Of a stretch of 64,000 nt of DNA, positions 12,876 through 25,900 are shown in pieces. Position 1 is the first letter of the stretch. Each line of letters opens with the position of its first letter. The position numbers were made by a program, and so were the translations under genes. The notes below the pieces were generated by a model, which was not told where the DNA came from, made no database searches, and was given only the letters and a program-made list of their open reading frames with translations. Source of the DNA: Marchantia polymorpha subsp. ruderalis (lineage: Eukaryota > Streptophyta > Marchantiopsida > Marchantiales > Marchantiaceae); NCBI GenBank assembly GCA_037833965.1, contig AP031351.1:24564501-24628500 (forward strand), read 5' to 3'.

Positions 12876-15566
12876 ATGTATAACCAGCGGGAGCCTTCGA
12901 AGTATGGTAGCACCTATCTACCTAGGCAATCATCCAATTCGAGAAGATTCAAGAATGGACAGCGGCCGTTCATGTCGAAGCCGTCAGATTGTGTGATTTT
13001 GAGCGTCCTTGTGATCGCGGCTGGTGTAGCAAGTATGTGGTTCATCAGCCGACTTCCTTTCCTTGTGGAAGGCGCTTCCAGTTTCTACGACTGGGCAACA
13101 GACGTTACGGTGACTTGGGGCACTCCTTCCATGTGGTGGCTTTTTGTGAACTTGATTGTGGGTGCTATTGTTCTCTCCTCTGGCTTCGTCTCTGCTTTTG
13201 GCTCCAACAGTGGATCAGAACCCTATCAGCAAGTGTACATAGAGAAAGACGTGTCTGATCCGGCAGCGCCAGTCGTACCCCTTGATTCTTCTTCTGACTA
13301 TCCCGAGGATGATGCAGATTCCTTCGAGGAATCTGCTTATCGTTCTTATGTGCCACCGGCGAAGCCAAAGGCTGCTGTACCTTACACACCAGTCCAACCA
13401 GTGTACGAGGCAACCGTCTTTACGGAAGAAGTCGGTGCGGAACAGGCGAACTCCGCTGAGAACGTGGACATTCAGACGAGAGAAATTCCAGCACCTACGA
13501 AAGAATCTGTTCCTCTTCCGGAAATTCACCCTGTCCTGTTTTCACCTGAACCCGCAAGATCGGTTGAAGTTCAAGCTGTTGAACCAGAAGTTGTTTCCAG
13601 TATGAGCATACCATCCGCCGGAATCGTGGAAGCCGAGCCAGAAGAAGTATCCATGGAGCCGGAAGTGGTCTTAAGCAGGAGCATTCCTTCTGCTGTCGTG
13701 GCTCCTGCTGAGCAAGAAGAAGTGGTCGCTTTCCCGGACGAGGACAAAGTGCGGGTGGATGAAGGAGTGAGCGTGGAATCCAATGATGCAGTGGCGAAAG
13801 AGTTTGAGGATGTCCCGGGTCCAGCTTTCTACGATCCTTTCACCACAATTGATGATCCACCAATTTCCTATGGAAACGGAAAGCTTCAGCGGAACTTCAC
13901 GGAGACGTCAATCAAGTATGCTAGGGCAGACGAACCATTGATCTCGGCCCCTCCCCCGAAGGCAGAACTTGTCAAGGCTCACACGTTTACCTCGGGTCGT
14001 GCCAACCGACGAGATCAGATCGACAACTACGTGGAACCACTTGCGAGAAAGCTCGAGGAGATGAAGAAGCGAGACGAGGAGATGAAGAGGAGGGACGAAA
14101 TCAACAGGAAGTCTTTCCACTCCGAGGCAACCAGGATTCATAACAAAGACGTGCCGGTGGAGATGACGGCCACCAGGCCAGCCAAGGTCCACAGCCGAAA
14201 CTCGTCCGTGGATGTGGCTTCCAGAGACATTCCACACTCCTATCCAACGGAAGTGTTCTACCCGCCTCCTGTCCAGTCACTCCCAGCCGAAATCGCTCAT
14301 TACTTCTCATCAGCGCATCAGGCTCCTCCAGGAGAAGCGGAATTGAGTAAAGTGACTCCGGCACCTGCACCGGCTGTGATGCGTCCCGCACCGAAGAAGC
14401 CGAGTCCTGCAGACGTTCCAGAGCGGCCAGCTCCGAAGAAGACGGCATCAGCGGCGGAGGTTCCTGATCGGGTAGCTTCAAATAAGGCATCTGCAGCTGA
14501 AGTTCCAGAGCGGCCCCTTTCGAAGAAGACCGCAGCTCCCTCAGAAGTTCCAGAACGGATGTCCACTGCGAGGAAAACGCCTTCGGTGGAGGTTTCTGAG
14601 CGGCCTCCTTCCAAGCCAACACCCCCGTTGGAGTCTCTGCATCGACCCCCTACCTCCAAGAAGGCCACTGCCAATGAGACCTCGGGAGATGCTCAACCCC
14701 GGATGCCGTACAAGAAGCCTGCAGCGCTCGAAGCTTTGGCAGACAAACTCAGTAGGACGAGAAGAGCTCCTGCTGAAGTCATAGAAAATCTCCAACGGCC
14801 TGCTTCGAAGAGAGTACCTGTGCCTGGCGGAGCAGAACGGGATCCTCCCAAGCAAACTCAGACGGAAGGGACGCAGCGTCCACCGAGGCAGTCCATTCCA
14901 GTTCAGATCCCGGTTCCACCTCCTCCTGTGATCAAGGTCTCCTCTCCACCTTCACCCCCGGATGCGGCACCGATCAGGAAGCAGGCTTCCTCGCAGCCAC
15001 CTCCTGCAGATGACTTTTCCCCTCCTACTTCGCCCCCTATGCTTCGACCTATGCCGCCTCCTCCTCCTCCACACTTCAAAATACCTCCTCCCTTGGAGGT
15101 GAAGGATCCTTCTGTAGTGTCGAGCGACGAAATTCCTGCTTTCAAGTTTTACAAGCCGACCGAAGGAAGGAATATTTCACCTAAACAGGAGGCCTCGTCA
15201 AGTGCGGATGCGTCACTAAGGTCTGCTAGAGTGGCCATTCCGGCGGAGGAAGTATATCATGTACCCGCACCGGAGACGTCTTCTGTCCGTTCTTTCCGAA
15301 CAGACTCAGGACCTTCAACCAGCCAAAATGTGGACCATCCCGAGAGGTCGAACTCGAGGAGGACAAAGATTAGGCCACCTCCGGAACCGAGCGTAGCCTC
15401 AGATAGCACAGAGAGTGAAATTACGGAGGAGCCCAAAGAACCCGATGCTCTGCATCAGAAAATAGAGTCGTTCCTGGCCAGGATGCACGAGGATATGAGA
15501 CTCCAAAGGCAGGAATCAATGGCTCGTAACAGGAGGATCAATCAGGAGTTTGGTCATGACGACTAA
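12876..15566 (+). CDS. DUF4408/DUF761 membrane-anchored, Pro-rich disordered protein
   Basis: One uninterrupted exon of 896 residues from the ATG at 12876; an open stretch runs five codons upstream to a GTG but contains no ATG. Hydrophobic segments at about residues 39-57 and 87-108, with a Trp-rich linker between them, fit the N-terminal DUF4408 region. The middle is acidic, then Pro/Ser/Lys-rich and surely disordered. Residues about 502-600 form degenerate repeats of 14-17 residues around VPERPxxKKT. A short charged stretch at about 394-412 (KLEEMKKRDEEMKRRDE) may be helical. The last 41 residues (LHQKIESFLARMHEDMRLQRQES) match the DUF761 motif. Plant proteins with DUF4408 plus DUF761 are small, poorly understood proteins; this one is unusually long. 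Function unknown. The product probably sits in a membrane with the long tail in the cytosol (inference). Confidence 0.9.
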   Translation: MYNQREPSKYGSTYLPRQSSNSRRFKNGQRPFMSKPSDCVILSVLVIAAGVASMWFISRLPFLVEGASSFYDWATDVTVTWGTPSMWWLFVNLIVGAIVLSSGFVSAFGSNSGSEPYQQVYIEKDVSDPAAPVVPLDSSSDYPEDDADSFEESAYRSYVPPAKPKAAVPYTPVQPVYEATVFTEEVGAEQANSAENVDIQTREIPAPTKESVPLPEIHPVLFSPEPARSVEVQAVEPEVVSSMSIPSAGIVEAEPEEVSMEPEVVLSRSIPSAVVAPAEQEEVVAFPDEDKVRVDEGVSVESNDAVAKEFEDVPGPAFYDPFTTIDDPPISYGNGKLQRNFTETSIKYARADEPLISAPPPKAELVKAHTFTSGRANRRDQIDNYVEPLARKLEEMKKRDEEMKRRDEINRKSFHSEATRIHNKDVPVEMTATRPAKVHSRNSSVDVASRDIPHSYPTEVFYPPPVQSLPAEIAHYFSSAHQAPPGEAELSKVTPAPAPAVMRPAPKKPSPADVPERPAPKKTASAAEVPDRVASNKASAAEVPERPLSKKTAAPSEVPERMSTARKTPSVEVSERPPSKPTPPLESLHRPPTSKKATANETSGDAQPRMPYKKPAALEALADKLSRTRRAPAEVIENLQRPASKRVPVPGGAERDPPKQTQTEGTQRPPRQSIPVQIPVPPPPVIKVSSPPSPPDAAPIRKQASSQPPPADDFSPPTSPPMLRPMPPPPPPHFKIPPPLEVKDPSVVSSDEIPAFKFYKPTEGRNISPKQEASSSADASLRSARVAIPAEEVYHVPAPETSSVRSFRTDSGPSTSQNVDHPERSNSRRTKIRPPPEPSVASDSTESEITEEPKEPDALHQKIESFLARMHEDMRLQRQESMARNRRINQEFGHDD

Positions 15567-18500
15567 GTCCACGCCTCGGAGAGGAGAAAGGTCATCTCAC
15601 TCGTGTTACTACTGGTCGGCCGTCCACTCATGGTCCCGATGTCCATGGGTCGATAACAAAAAGGGGTGCCCATACACTGGAGCTTGTTGAGTACCATCTA
15701 ACTTTGCCAATCACTTAGGCAGGGATAGAATAACCGCGAAGTCGTCCTTCTTGGTATACAGGATTTACTGCCAACAGCATCATGATCCACGCTGGAGAAA
15801 AACCCACGAAGTTATTGGGATTTGAGTTGGACATAAGGAGCGTACTTGGGGAACGCCCCAGCAAACCTTCGACAATGCGTATTGGTACTGATTCTGTCCA
15901 TGATCACGTGTAGATTAGCTACTTTCATGTCTTGCACCCATGAAGTGTGCATGACTGCTTGCTGAAGCTTAAAGCTGTTGTGAATATGCTTCGTGTTGGC
16001 CATATCAAATCAAGCCAATAGTGGGAGGCCTTCCTCTTTGAGTCTTAGGATCGGATTGATCTCTAGGGCTGAGCAAAGCCCCACCTTGAGTTACTCCTTT
16101 GTAAATTTGGAGAGATTGTGTGTCAAGTCCTCAAGCTCTGAGGCTAGTGTTGGGGTTCCCCTGTGTACAATTGTTGTAGGCTTACCAGTAAGTAGAGACT
16201 GTCTGTGCCCTGATTGATATTTCCAGGTCATAAGTCAGGAAAAGCAATTTTTTTCTGAACGCCGTGTTCCTCCATGTACTCATGCATTGAGCTACCATCC
16301 AGGCACATTGAAACTATTCAGAGGAGGATCACCGCTATTGATTTGCAACAGTGTATCACGCACTGATTTTTTTAAACCTGCAAGGTACATACACAGTACG
16401 TATTTTGCAATAAAAGTTGCACTGAGAATTCTTACCATACATCATATGTCAACGGGCCAGATTGTAAATTATGAGGAGTTTGCTCTGCTCTGCTGTAGTA
16501 TCGATTAACCTGGAAGCTCCACTTCACAGCAGTGCGAGTCTACAGAGTTAAGCATTATTGCGTGTCATCGAGCCATTGCCTTTCTGGAAACGGAAGTCGT
16601 CATTGTGATCTCCAGTCGATAAGGAGGTTGCAGAGGGAGGTCGCTCTTGGGGTAGAAGCCCTGCCTGCACTTGCTCCAATCACCTTTTGCGCAGAAGACT
16701 GACGACGAAGTGGAAAGTGATATCCTTCTGCTTCCGAGTCGGGCCGTTTGTGCAGCAAATACGTGCCGCAAAAATTATTTAATGCCCAAACAGGACCCTC
16801 GCATGAGTTAGCAAACAGCTAAATTCTTCGGACTCGATTCTATTCGACTCCTGCGGTCAACACTCTCCTGCGCACCTTCGTTGCTTTAACACCAAACAGT
16901 GAGAGCAGTTGCAGCAGCAGTCACCCGCCGTACGGTTTATTCGAGTGCTTATTCGGCACGATACGAGTGAGCGAGGCAGCATCGGAGGTCAACTGTGCCT
17001 AATCTACCAGTGTTTGGCCTAACGATCAGGGATGGGAATGCCGTTGCTCTCGCCCGGGTTTCACATTCGTGTCGCACTCTCAAGTTGCTAGAAAACTGAT
17101 AGCAAGGCCCATAACCTCGATGTCCGGGCCGTCGGTCACGTGACATGTAATGCCGGTCGCTTCGTTTCACACGGACAAAAGCGATGCAGCAGACTTCAGC
17201 CTCGGGGGTATGTATGTATGCATGCATGTATGATTCATCTGATCCCAATTTCCAAAATACCTTCGTTCCCCCATACATGCGCTCCGAAGCTCATCATTCA
17301 CCTCGTCATCCCTAGCCCTGGCAGACAGTTGTGAGCCAGTGGGCCAGTCGAGCGAGCAATCGCAGCAAGGACAGGTCGTCACGTCATTCACGCAGGGGAA
17401 GTGAAACTTTGGCGTAAAGCCGACACGATCACAATGAGCTTTCAGATGTGAAGTAGAGTGGAGCGAGCAAGCCAACATCGATCGTAGAGAGACGCAGCGA
17501 GTGGAGTAGAGTAGAGTGGAGTGGGAGATGCAGACTCTGTCATCGAGGCCGTCGTTTCATCCATGAGCAGCCATTCTTACGATGCACCAGAAGCGTGCCA
17601 ACGACTTTCACTCACCGACATGTCTCCTCGCTCTTTAAGAGCAGGGTTTCCGAAACTGAGGAAGAGCCCTTCCTTCCCCGCCCCATGCAGAACGAGGTTG
17701 GCGAGTTCATCAAGACGGGCCTTGACTCGACCATTGCGAGAGTGGGAATACTGTTCTCGCAGAGTTGTTGGGCTTTGACACCGTGCTCTTCCCCTTTCCC
17801 ACCACACTCATCTCCTGTGCAGTACAGCACAGCAACAGATGAGAAGAGTAAATTCGTCCTCTTACAGTTATTGACGTTTCTGTACTTGTCGTTTCCGTTT
17901 GGTTCGGTTCGCAATTAAGAACCGAAGTATGCAACTTTCGCCAGACATCTCGCATCGCAACGCAGGCAGACGGACAGTTGCTCTGCTGCAGCGTGAACCT
18001 ATTCCCCACATGTGTTTGTCATATACTCTGCAGAGAAGTTGGTGCTGAGGTACCGCTGCTAACCAACCAACCAACCTGCATCCGACTACACGACCGAGAA
18101 GCCTTGGATCAGGACGCTGGGAGCTCTGGGGGGATCTTAATTGCCGAAACTCCACTAGACAGGCGAAGCAAGAGGCACATGCCCATTTCCACACTTCCTT
18201 CATTCGTCTATTTGCTTATTTTCTCGGACAGATCGAGAACGCGTCGTCTCTGTTCTCTCCTCCTCCCACCCATCCCCGCGTCAGCCAAGGCTACGCAATC
18301 GTCATGCCAAATCGTGGCTAACGGCCACGACTCCCCCGTCAACGTTCGCAGACGTGCCTTCCGACGTGGTATCAGGACACTGGCTGGCGCCTAGTTCTAT
18401 CCTCGACGTCCTCTACAGAATTGCGACTGTCGTCCCGAATCCGCAGCCCTGGTCCATGGAAGTGTTCAGGAGGCGAAGGAAAGTTCCTTGCCACGACGGC

Positions 18501-18611
18501 GATCGGTTGTGTGATCCCGGCGGGACGTTATACAAGGATGGCAGTGCAGTGCAGTGCAGTGCAGTGCAATGTAAAGTTGTGTGAACCATCTGGAGTCCTC
18601 AAACAAAACAC
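15567..18611. other. Intergenic region between convergent genes
   Basis: This should hold the 3' UTR of the DUF4408 gene. No supported gene was found; open frames of up to about 138 codons overlap on both strands and show no motif. Simple repeats are a TATG/CATG tract at about 17209-17232 and five tandem GCAGT units at 18541-18565. GC content rises around 16900-18500, so an unrecognised noncoding transcript cannot be excluded. Confidence 0.4.
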
Positions 18612-18617
18612 TTTATT
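18612..18617 (-). terminator. Possible poly(A) signal of the dienoyl-CoA isomerase gene
   Basis: TTTATT on the plus strand is AATAAA on the minus strand, about 510 bases past the stop of the gene at 19128-19979. This is a plausible poly(A) signal, but plant signals are loose and this one is unproven. Confidence 0.35.
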
Positions 18618-19127
18618 AGCCATGTCTGCAATACAACTCTTCACTGATACGGCCTAATGTTGCAACCCACACGATTGCGTGATGTTGCATTGCTACTTGT
18701 CAACCATCCAGATTCTGGCTGAGTGCACATCCAGGAGTCTGAGGAAGTTGTCGGAGGCGAAATCCGCATGCCACACACAACTTGAACGGCGGAGTTCTTC
18801 GGGGGAGTTCTGACAATTCCTTCCCCGTTTCGAGCAAATCGGAGTGAAGACATGGATGGCTTCATTCGAGTGGACAACACGGTGTTACTGACGGACTGTC
18901 CTTGTGTGCATCATGTGGGAGTCAATCGCCTCTTCGTTCTGCATTGCTAGCTAGGTAGTATTTACAGTTGTGTTTATAAGCCTCGCCCTGCTCGGCATCG
19001 GACCCCTACCATACATCGAAGCATTCACTTCGGTTGCTGGGACACGATCGTAAGCACGTCTAGATGTAAACCCCGAGACATCGAGCACGGATCTTATCAA
19101 ATCTCAATAAAGCGCTCCGCACGACTG

Positions 19128-19979
19128 TCAAAGTTTGGCAAAGAGAGGATTGCGGTGCTCCATCCTCGACATCATGGCCTCCAAAATGTCTTCTTTGTGA
19201 AGCAAAGCAGCATTCCAGGTGGCAACGTAGTCCAGGCCATCTGCAACAGAGGAATTTCGCGACTTCAAGAGAACTGCTTTGGTTCCCATGATCGCAAGAG
19301 GAGATTTGCCGGCAATTTCTGCTGCCACTGCGTAGACCCTCTCATCCAATAAATCCTTCGAAGGCAGAACCCCATGCACCAGCTTCAACTCGCGAGCTTC
19401 TTTTCCGTCGAATGCTCTGGCAGTGAGCGCCAGCTCCATGGTCGCCGAGTAGCCAACCACATGCGGTAATCGCTGCAGGGTTCCCAAATCCGCGGTGATG
19501 GCGAGGTCCACTTCTTTTACAGAGAACTTGGCATCGTCTGTACAGTAGCGTAGATCACACGCCGTGATCATATCGATTCCTGCACCGATGCAAGCTCCGT
19601 GGATGGCAGCGATGACAGGTTTTCGACAATGCTCGAAAGAGGTGAAAGCGTCTTGCAGCCACTTGACGTGCCTTCTGAACGCCTCCCTCTCAAGCCCTAG
19701 ACGACCGGCACCACCACCAGCCGAAGAGGACTGCACAGAATCGGTCGATAAAAACTGCAAGTCGATTCCTGCGCAGAAATGCTTCCCGCTTCCGGCGACG
19801 ATGATCACGCGGACATTCGGATCAGCATCGAGAGAAGCTACGGCGGCAGGAATTTCTCGGAACATCGCAGCATTCAGTGCGTTCGATTGCTTTGGTCGAT
19901 TCAAAACCAGCCGAGCGACGCCTGCAAAATCTGGGCCCTCGACCGCCACGCTTTCGAAATGCATTCCGTCGGACTTCAT
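19128..19979 (-). CDS. DCI1: Delta(3,5)-delta(2,4)-dienoyl-CoA isomerase, peroxisomal
   Basis: Crotonase-fold enzyme expected to shift conjugated double bonds in dienoyl-CoA during peroxisomal beta-oxidation of unsaturated fatty acids. The open frame runs upstream to 20246, but the ATG at 19979 gives 283 residues, close to the family's usual size, and starts just before the domain (LVLNRPKQSNALN). Oxyanion-hole regions are GSGKHFCAGIDLQ and HGACIGAGIDM. The isomerase-specific acidic residues are present: Asp in GAGIDM, Glu in SVKEVD and Asp in ITADLGT. The protein ends in AKL, a good type 1 peroxisomal targeting signal. The coding part is a single exon. The extra 89 codons upstream carry no recognisable targeting signal and are probably 5' UTR. 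Other crotonase family members are possible, but KEVDLAITADLGTLQRLP strongly favours this one. Confidence 0.93.
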   Translation of the reverse strand: MKSDGMHFESVAVEGPDFAGVARLVLNRPKQSNALNAAMFREIPAAVASLDADPNVRVIIVAGSGKHFCAGIDLQFLSTDSVQSSSAGGGAGRLGLEREAFRRHVKWLQDAFTSFEHCRKPVIAAIHGACIGAGIDMITACDLRYCTDDAKFSVKEVDLAITADLGTLQRLPHVVGYSATMELALTARAFDGKEARELKLVHGVLPSKDLLDERVYAVAAEIAGKSPLAIMGTKAVLLKSRNSSVADGLDYVATWNAALLHKEDILEAMMSRMEHRNPLFAKL

Positions 19980-22900
19980 CTCCCAATTCGCCCGCGAAGC
20001 TGGACTCAGATTGCTCAAGAATTTGTGCGCAATTGGATCTCTGAGGACGGATCGCACGACATGGTCCGGACCGGGTGACAGGACCCCTGTGAGCGAGAGC
20101 AGGAATATTCGATGTTCGAGCTTGTCTCGAGGTTTTGCGTTTGCCACCTCCTGCACACTCTGCCAGCTGCCGGTCCCAGGAATGTAGGACAGTGAGATGC
20201 GTCCAGGCTGCCAGCATCGAGTTCGTCTTTTCCCCCAGGTTTGCAAATCTCTTAGAACTTATGTATGCAATGCATTGCCCTCCGTGTTTCTGGTGAAATC
20301 AATGCCTCTGACCAAGATTTCATGTACCAAAAGTGGCGAAAGTGGATAGGAAGAACACTTGAATCACCTCAACTCACGAAATTGAGAGCAAATTACATGT
20401 TCGTTATTAATGGTCCGATGATGATAACTTATTGATTTTTTATTATCTGTACAGTGTTTGTTTCATATTATCAGATTCTTCGGAGGAATAATAATAGAAA
20501 TAATTTTTTGTAATTTAATTTGATTTTTTTTATGTGTATAAGATTAAAATTTTGTTTTAGTGATACTATTTTATTATATTTTAGATTTGTCTTTATATAT
20601 GTGGTTGGACAAATATGATAAATTATCATTATAAATATAATATATCACATGTTTTTATCACAAATCATGAATCTAGTTGATATTTATTAACATATACAAA
20701 TAAGGGAGAGATGAAAAAAAATCAAATTTTTTCTTTAATAATTTTCTTTATAAGGGTATATATTGAATGTCAAAAAAATAAAAGATATTCTTATTGGATT
20801 TAATACAACATTATTGAAAATTAAAATAACATTGATTTCTATATGAAAATTAATGTACTTGTTAGATAGTTTTGATGAAGAGCAAAATAGACATAAAAGT
20901 CAAATTTGATTGTGATATATGAAGAGAGAGAAAATTAATAAGAATGTTGAATGATCACATGAATGAACATCTTATGTACCATAACTTTCATATATTCTTG
21001 TTACTTCTTGAGTCATACATATTATTTGCATATAATTTTTGTAAATTTAAAATCAAGAATAATCAAATCTCATCTCTAAATCTTGCAATAATAATGCATA
21101 ATCTTTTACACTTCAAAATTTTTTAAATATTATTGGCATAAAAATATAATGATTCTTCTTGTGTGATTTCACAAGCATCATATATATATATATATATTGA
21201 ACAACTAAAATTGTTTTATGCATCATGAATAGATTATTTATCTTCATTTTCTTGCGTACTTGATCATTCTAATCTCTTGAACACATTCCAGAATTTTTTC
21301 AGTTCATATTATTGATAAATATTTGAATGTAAATTATTTTTTTTTAATTATTTGTTTTAATGTAGTATAATCATGTAAATGAATAATAAAATAAAAATTT
21401 ATGTAATAATTTTTTTTTTAAAAGTGACATAAATTTATATATTTTTTAATATAATCAATTTTAGTTAGTTAGAATTAAAATAGAGGTTAATAAAGATGAA
21501 AATATAATTATATTACAATAGATTATTTTGAACAATCTATAATCACCATATCAACAATAAGTATGATTATTAGCATTATCAATCATTTCATTAATCCAGT
21601 ATAAATGACATAGATGATGAAACTAAAATATAATTTTTTTGTAATTGTTAGTAAAATCTAAGAAATAGAAGTAGAATCAATCTAGATATTTTTTATCCTT
21701 AGAAGTTATTGTTTATATTTGAGTGAGTTAGTGTCTTATTTCTAGTGTTACATTCATATTCCAAAATGTTAAAATTCCTATTGTTTTATTTTTCTTGTAT
21801 GTTTTTACCTTAGATGACTTTCTCATTCTAAATAAGAAATTGATTTGATCTTCACTATCTTGAAATCAATTCCTATTTGGCTCTCAAGTGTAGAATTTGG
21901 TTTCCGTTGAACTTGAGAATCCAATTTTGAAGTTCTAATATCAAATCTCTAGCTCATTTTCTCTTTAATTTCTAATGCAAGAATTTTATTTTTCACAACT
22001 TGATGCTTATATGTTTTTAATGGATCTTTGTACATAATAGATGAAAAGTAAATGCGCTAAATAAGAGCTACATGTGCTTGTTAGATAAAGAATAACTGCA
22101 TTACTTATGTACAATACACGTCAACAATGATTTGTTTGTTACATTATTTTTCATGCCATCGATTTACTAAGATTATAGAAAATGATGACATTGATTACTT
22201 ACTTATTGTAGAAATCTATAATGGGAAAAATAAAAATCGTTCATATTATATTTTATTTTTATATTTTATTCTTTATTTTTAAATTAACTTCTCTATTTTC
22301 CTTTTGCTCAACTCAAAGGTATTACTTGTGACATCTTTGTGAAGCTTAAAGTCTTTATGATTTTACGTAATGAAGCAAGGTATGAAAATTTTTGAATTTG
22401 ACAAATCATAATTTCATAATCTAGTATCTTGGCACATCACATTTTAAGCATTTTCAAAAATTTTCAATGTATGATTACAAACTGACCAGGTGGCAATTGA
22501 TTCAATAATGTAGATATCAAAATCAATTTTAGAAATAAAAGTAAAAACTTCATCTTAATTTATTAAGGTAAATTATGAAATTGAAAGTAAATATTATTCT
22601 ATTATGAAAAATAATAAATTCGCATTTATTTTCAAGAATTTATTTTTTTTCTTTCATACAAATTATATAAATAATGTTAAAAGAATGATAAAATGATTAT
22701 TTTTTGAAGATCACTTCAAAAATATTTTCAAAAAATTCAAAAATAATGATTTCTATTATTTATTGTTATCAAAGCAAACTTGATCTAATCTGTATTTTGA
22801 TTAAATTTTCTTGAAATAAAAATTTATTTTGATTAGTTTTATTTTTTATACAAGGATATTAGAGATAATTGATTTTGTCTAATGAAATTCTTATGTTTTA

Positions 22901-25900
22901 GAAATATAAAACATGCTTGTGCGAACATGTCAAGAATATTTTTAAGAGTATTATGTTGATTTGTCATTCATTGTCTACCAACTTCAAGAAAATTATTATG
23001 TTGATTTGAAGGAAAGAGTAATTCAAGGAGAGTTGTTAAGTTGAAGTTATTAATGGAATTTGAGTTTATCAATTAATATATATCATTAATCAATTGATTA
23101 GATATTGTGTTTGATAACGGTTTATCTCTTTGCCCTCATGCATCTTTACTACATAGATGGCAGTTATGTCTAGTATCTTAATAGACAAATTTTATGTCGT
23201 ATTTTAAGAAAAAAAATCACTTGCAACAAATTGCCTGGGATTTGATTGGATATTTTATTGAATAACTTCTTTTGTTTGAAAATGATATGTTCATAGATGA
23301 CACAGTTCTTTTGTAGATTGACGTCTATGTAGTGAAAATGGCAAGCATCGTACACCCTGATTGGAACATTACATATCGTTGTCACTTTGATATTTCCTTT
23401 GTAAGGTCAAAATGAAACTGTCATTAGAAGACATGATGTACTTCAGGTCTATTTATAAGAGAATCGTTCTCAATCTTTTTTGATATTTTAGTACTCCTAA
23501 AATTAAAGGTTCTGTTCTGACTCACTTATTGCTTGCTCTTATAGTAATTTGAACATGGATCTTTGGCCATTCTCGAATGAACAAAATAAAGCACAGACAG
23601 GAAGCTCTAGAAATATTTGGATATACCATATTGATACCGTCTATCGACGATGGAATCACCACTATGTTTCTCAGACCTTGGAGTAACAAAAGCGCAACCA
23701 GCATTCCTGAAGGACTGCTTCTAGCTTCTCGATGAATTCGTGCTCGATTCCTTTTTCCTCAAACTGTGGGGCTTTCAACAAGAAGCTGGGAAATGACCAG
23801 GCCTTTCCTGTCAGCTTCGAGAATTTCTTGGATCATAATTCATTCACTCCTAAGAGAGCAGCAAGCAGTTAAGTTCTGGAACACATGTGACATGAACGTG
23901 GCTGGCAAAGACGCTTTTAGTTTCCAGTCCTGGATTCAATTCTAATTTTCGTCAGCATGTCATGGGCCTTAAATCAGGTTCGTGATGCTGATTGTTTGCA
24001 TCGACCATCCTTCAACTACTTTTGAGAGATGCCAGCTATGCAGGAAAACCTTCTGATCGTGGTTTAATTTGCAGCTTATTGATGCTCCTCAAAGAAAGTG
24101 GAGGCTCCACTAATAATTTATGACATCCGAGGTTGCAGACGATGCAGCATTAGTATGCGTTATTGCATCACTTGAATCTGTCCTACCCTAGTTGCTGCCG
24201 CTGCTGTACCACTTGCCTCACAAGCACTCGATGCTCTCCGGATAAATATGTCGCATGAAAGAGAATTGGAGGAAACTCGTGAATATGACGCAGTACATCA
24301 GATTTTTCTTTCAGTTTCATGGCTTTCTCGAGGGAGGTCCCTTGAACTATGACTTCTTGGTGTCCAAGAAAATCAGACGAAGAAAGTAATTCCTCTTGGA
24401 GACGAGCAGGATACCTCTAACTTCGAGCAGCATTCTGTACACAATAAAGCGATGCCACTTAGATCTTGTGCTACCAACAAAGCTACTTTGAAATGGATGA
24501 TCCTCCCTTCAGACATGCCTGAGGCCGAAATCTTGTTGCAATCGTGTTCGAGGTTATTGTTTAATACATAGGAGCTGAAGGTGCACATAGTTGCTCTGCA
24601 CCACATCCTTCCGACTGTTGAATTGAACCGAAGTCAATCATATACAGTTCAGAGGATGTTCCCGTACACTTTGCACATTTACTTCTACCGTCCAAAACGC
24701 TTGAAGTCCAGCATACTGGTGATTTCTGTATTCCACAATATGAGGAGACAAAAAGTCATATTTCCAGAGTATGATATAATACACCGATCAAAAAATTGTG
24801 TTAGAAGAACACTGGGGATATCTGGTCTCCTGGGAACAAAATGATCAGATTCAATCTCTAGTGCTCTTAAACGACTTGGATCCCAGCGTACTTCTGGAGC
24901 AGCATTACCAACAAATACATTTTCAGAGTATCCATAGGTATTCTACGATGCTGTGCAGATGAGGAAATGCAACAACAATGTAGAATTTGAAATCTATAAC
25001 TCACAAGGGTTACCCATCAAGTAGGAGATTTACCACCGGATATGATAGATGCAATATCACGAATGTGCACGGGGGATCACAGTAGACCATATACTGGCGT
25101 TACGTCCCGATGGGAAGGGTTCATTCTACAGTCAATTAGTGAGCAATCGGGACATCTTCTGGATTGTCATGATGAGTCTAGTCTAGTTAGCTGAGATCTA
25201 TCACCCAGGAATCTTCACCTAACTTTTTAACTTCTCGGGTGTTTAACATTTGTTCAAATGGGCAAATCTCTCGACTATCAACGGTTTTACATCACACTAC
25301 TTTGCTGGAAACGCGGTTCAATGTGTAGCATAAAAGTTAGAGATAATACTTTCTAGACCTTTCTTTTTACATGACGGGCTGGTTTGCGCGTGTATAGGGT
25401 TCAATTTATACGACTAAGTTGCCGTGAGGATGATGAAACTAGGTGTGGTATACCCTGAAAGGTATTAATTACACTCACCACAAAAGCCCTGAGTATAAAA
25501 TGATCCCAGGAATCATGTGGACCATACCAGATGGGCTCCCTTCCCCTTGGAACACCCTGCTTAGAACCGTGTTCACCACAGCATCTCCTCCTGGATGCAG
25601 ACTCTAGCAGACAATATGCATTCCTCGGATCTGATATCATAATTAATTTTTTATCCGATTTTGAGATGCAACTCCCAACTACAGAAATGCAGAATCATGA
25701 TTAAGCCCATTTTCATTGGTTTTTCCTCACCTTCTAAGATGATACAATGGTGGTGAATGCATTAGACAACTAAATCTATGAACATTTGACTGAAACAGGA
25801 AGATCCAGCCAATGAATGATAATAAAAAGTGCTGGAAAAACACAAACGCTCGAGGGGTTCAGCTTAAGGATGCATTCAGCTCTTCTTGGAAATTTAGAAG

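Noticed and set aside
19564..20246. Plus-strand frame of 207 codons and the upstream extension of the isomerase frame
   Set aside because: The first is antisense to the isomerase; the second precedes a better ATG at 19979 that gives the family's usual length.
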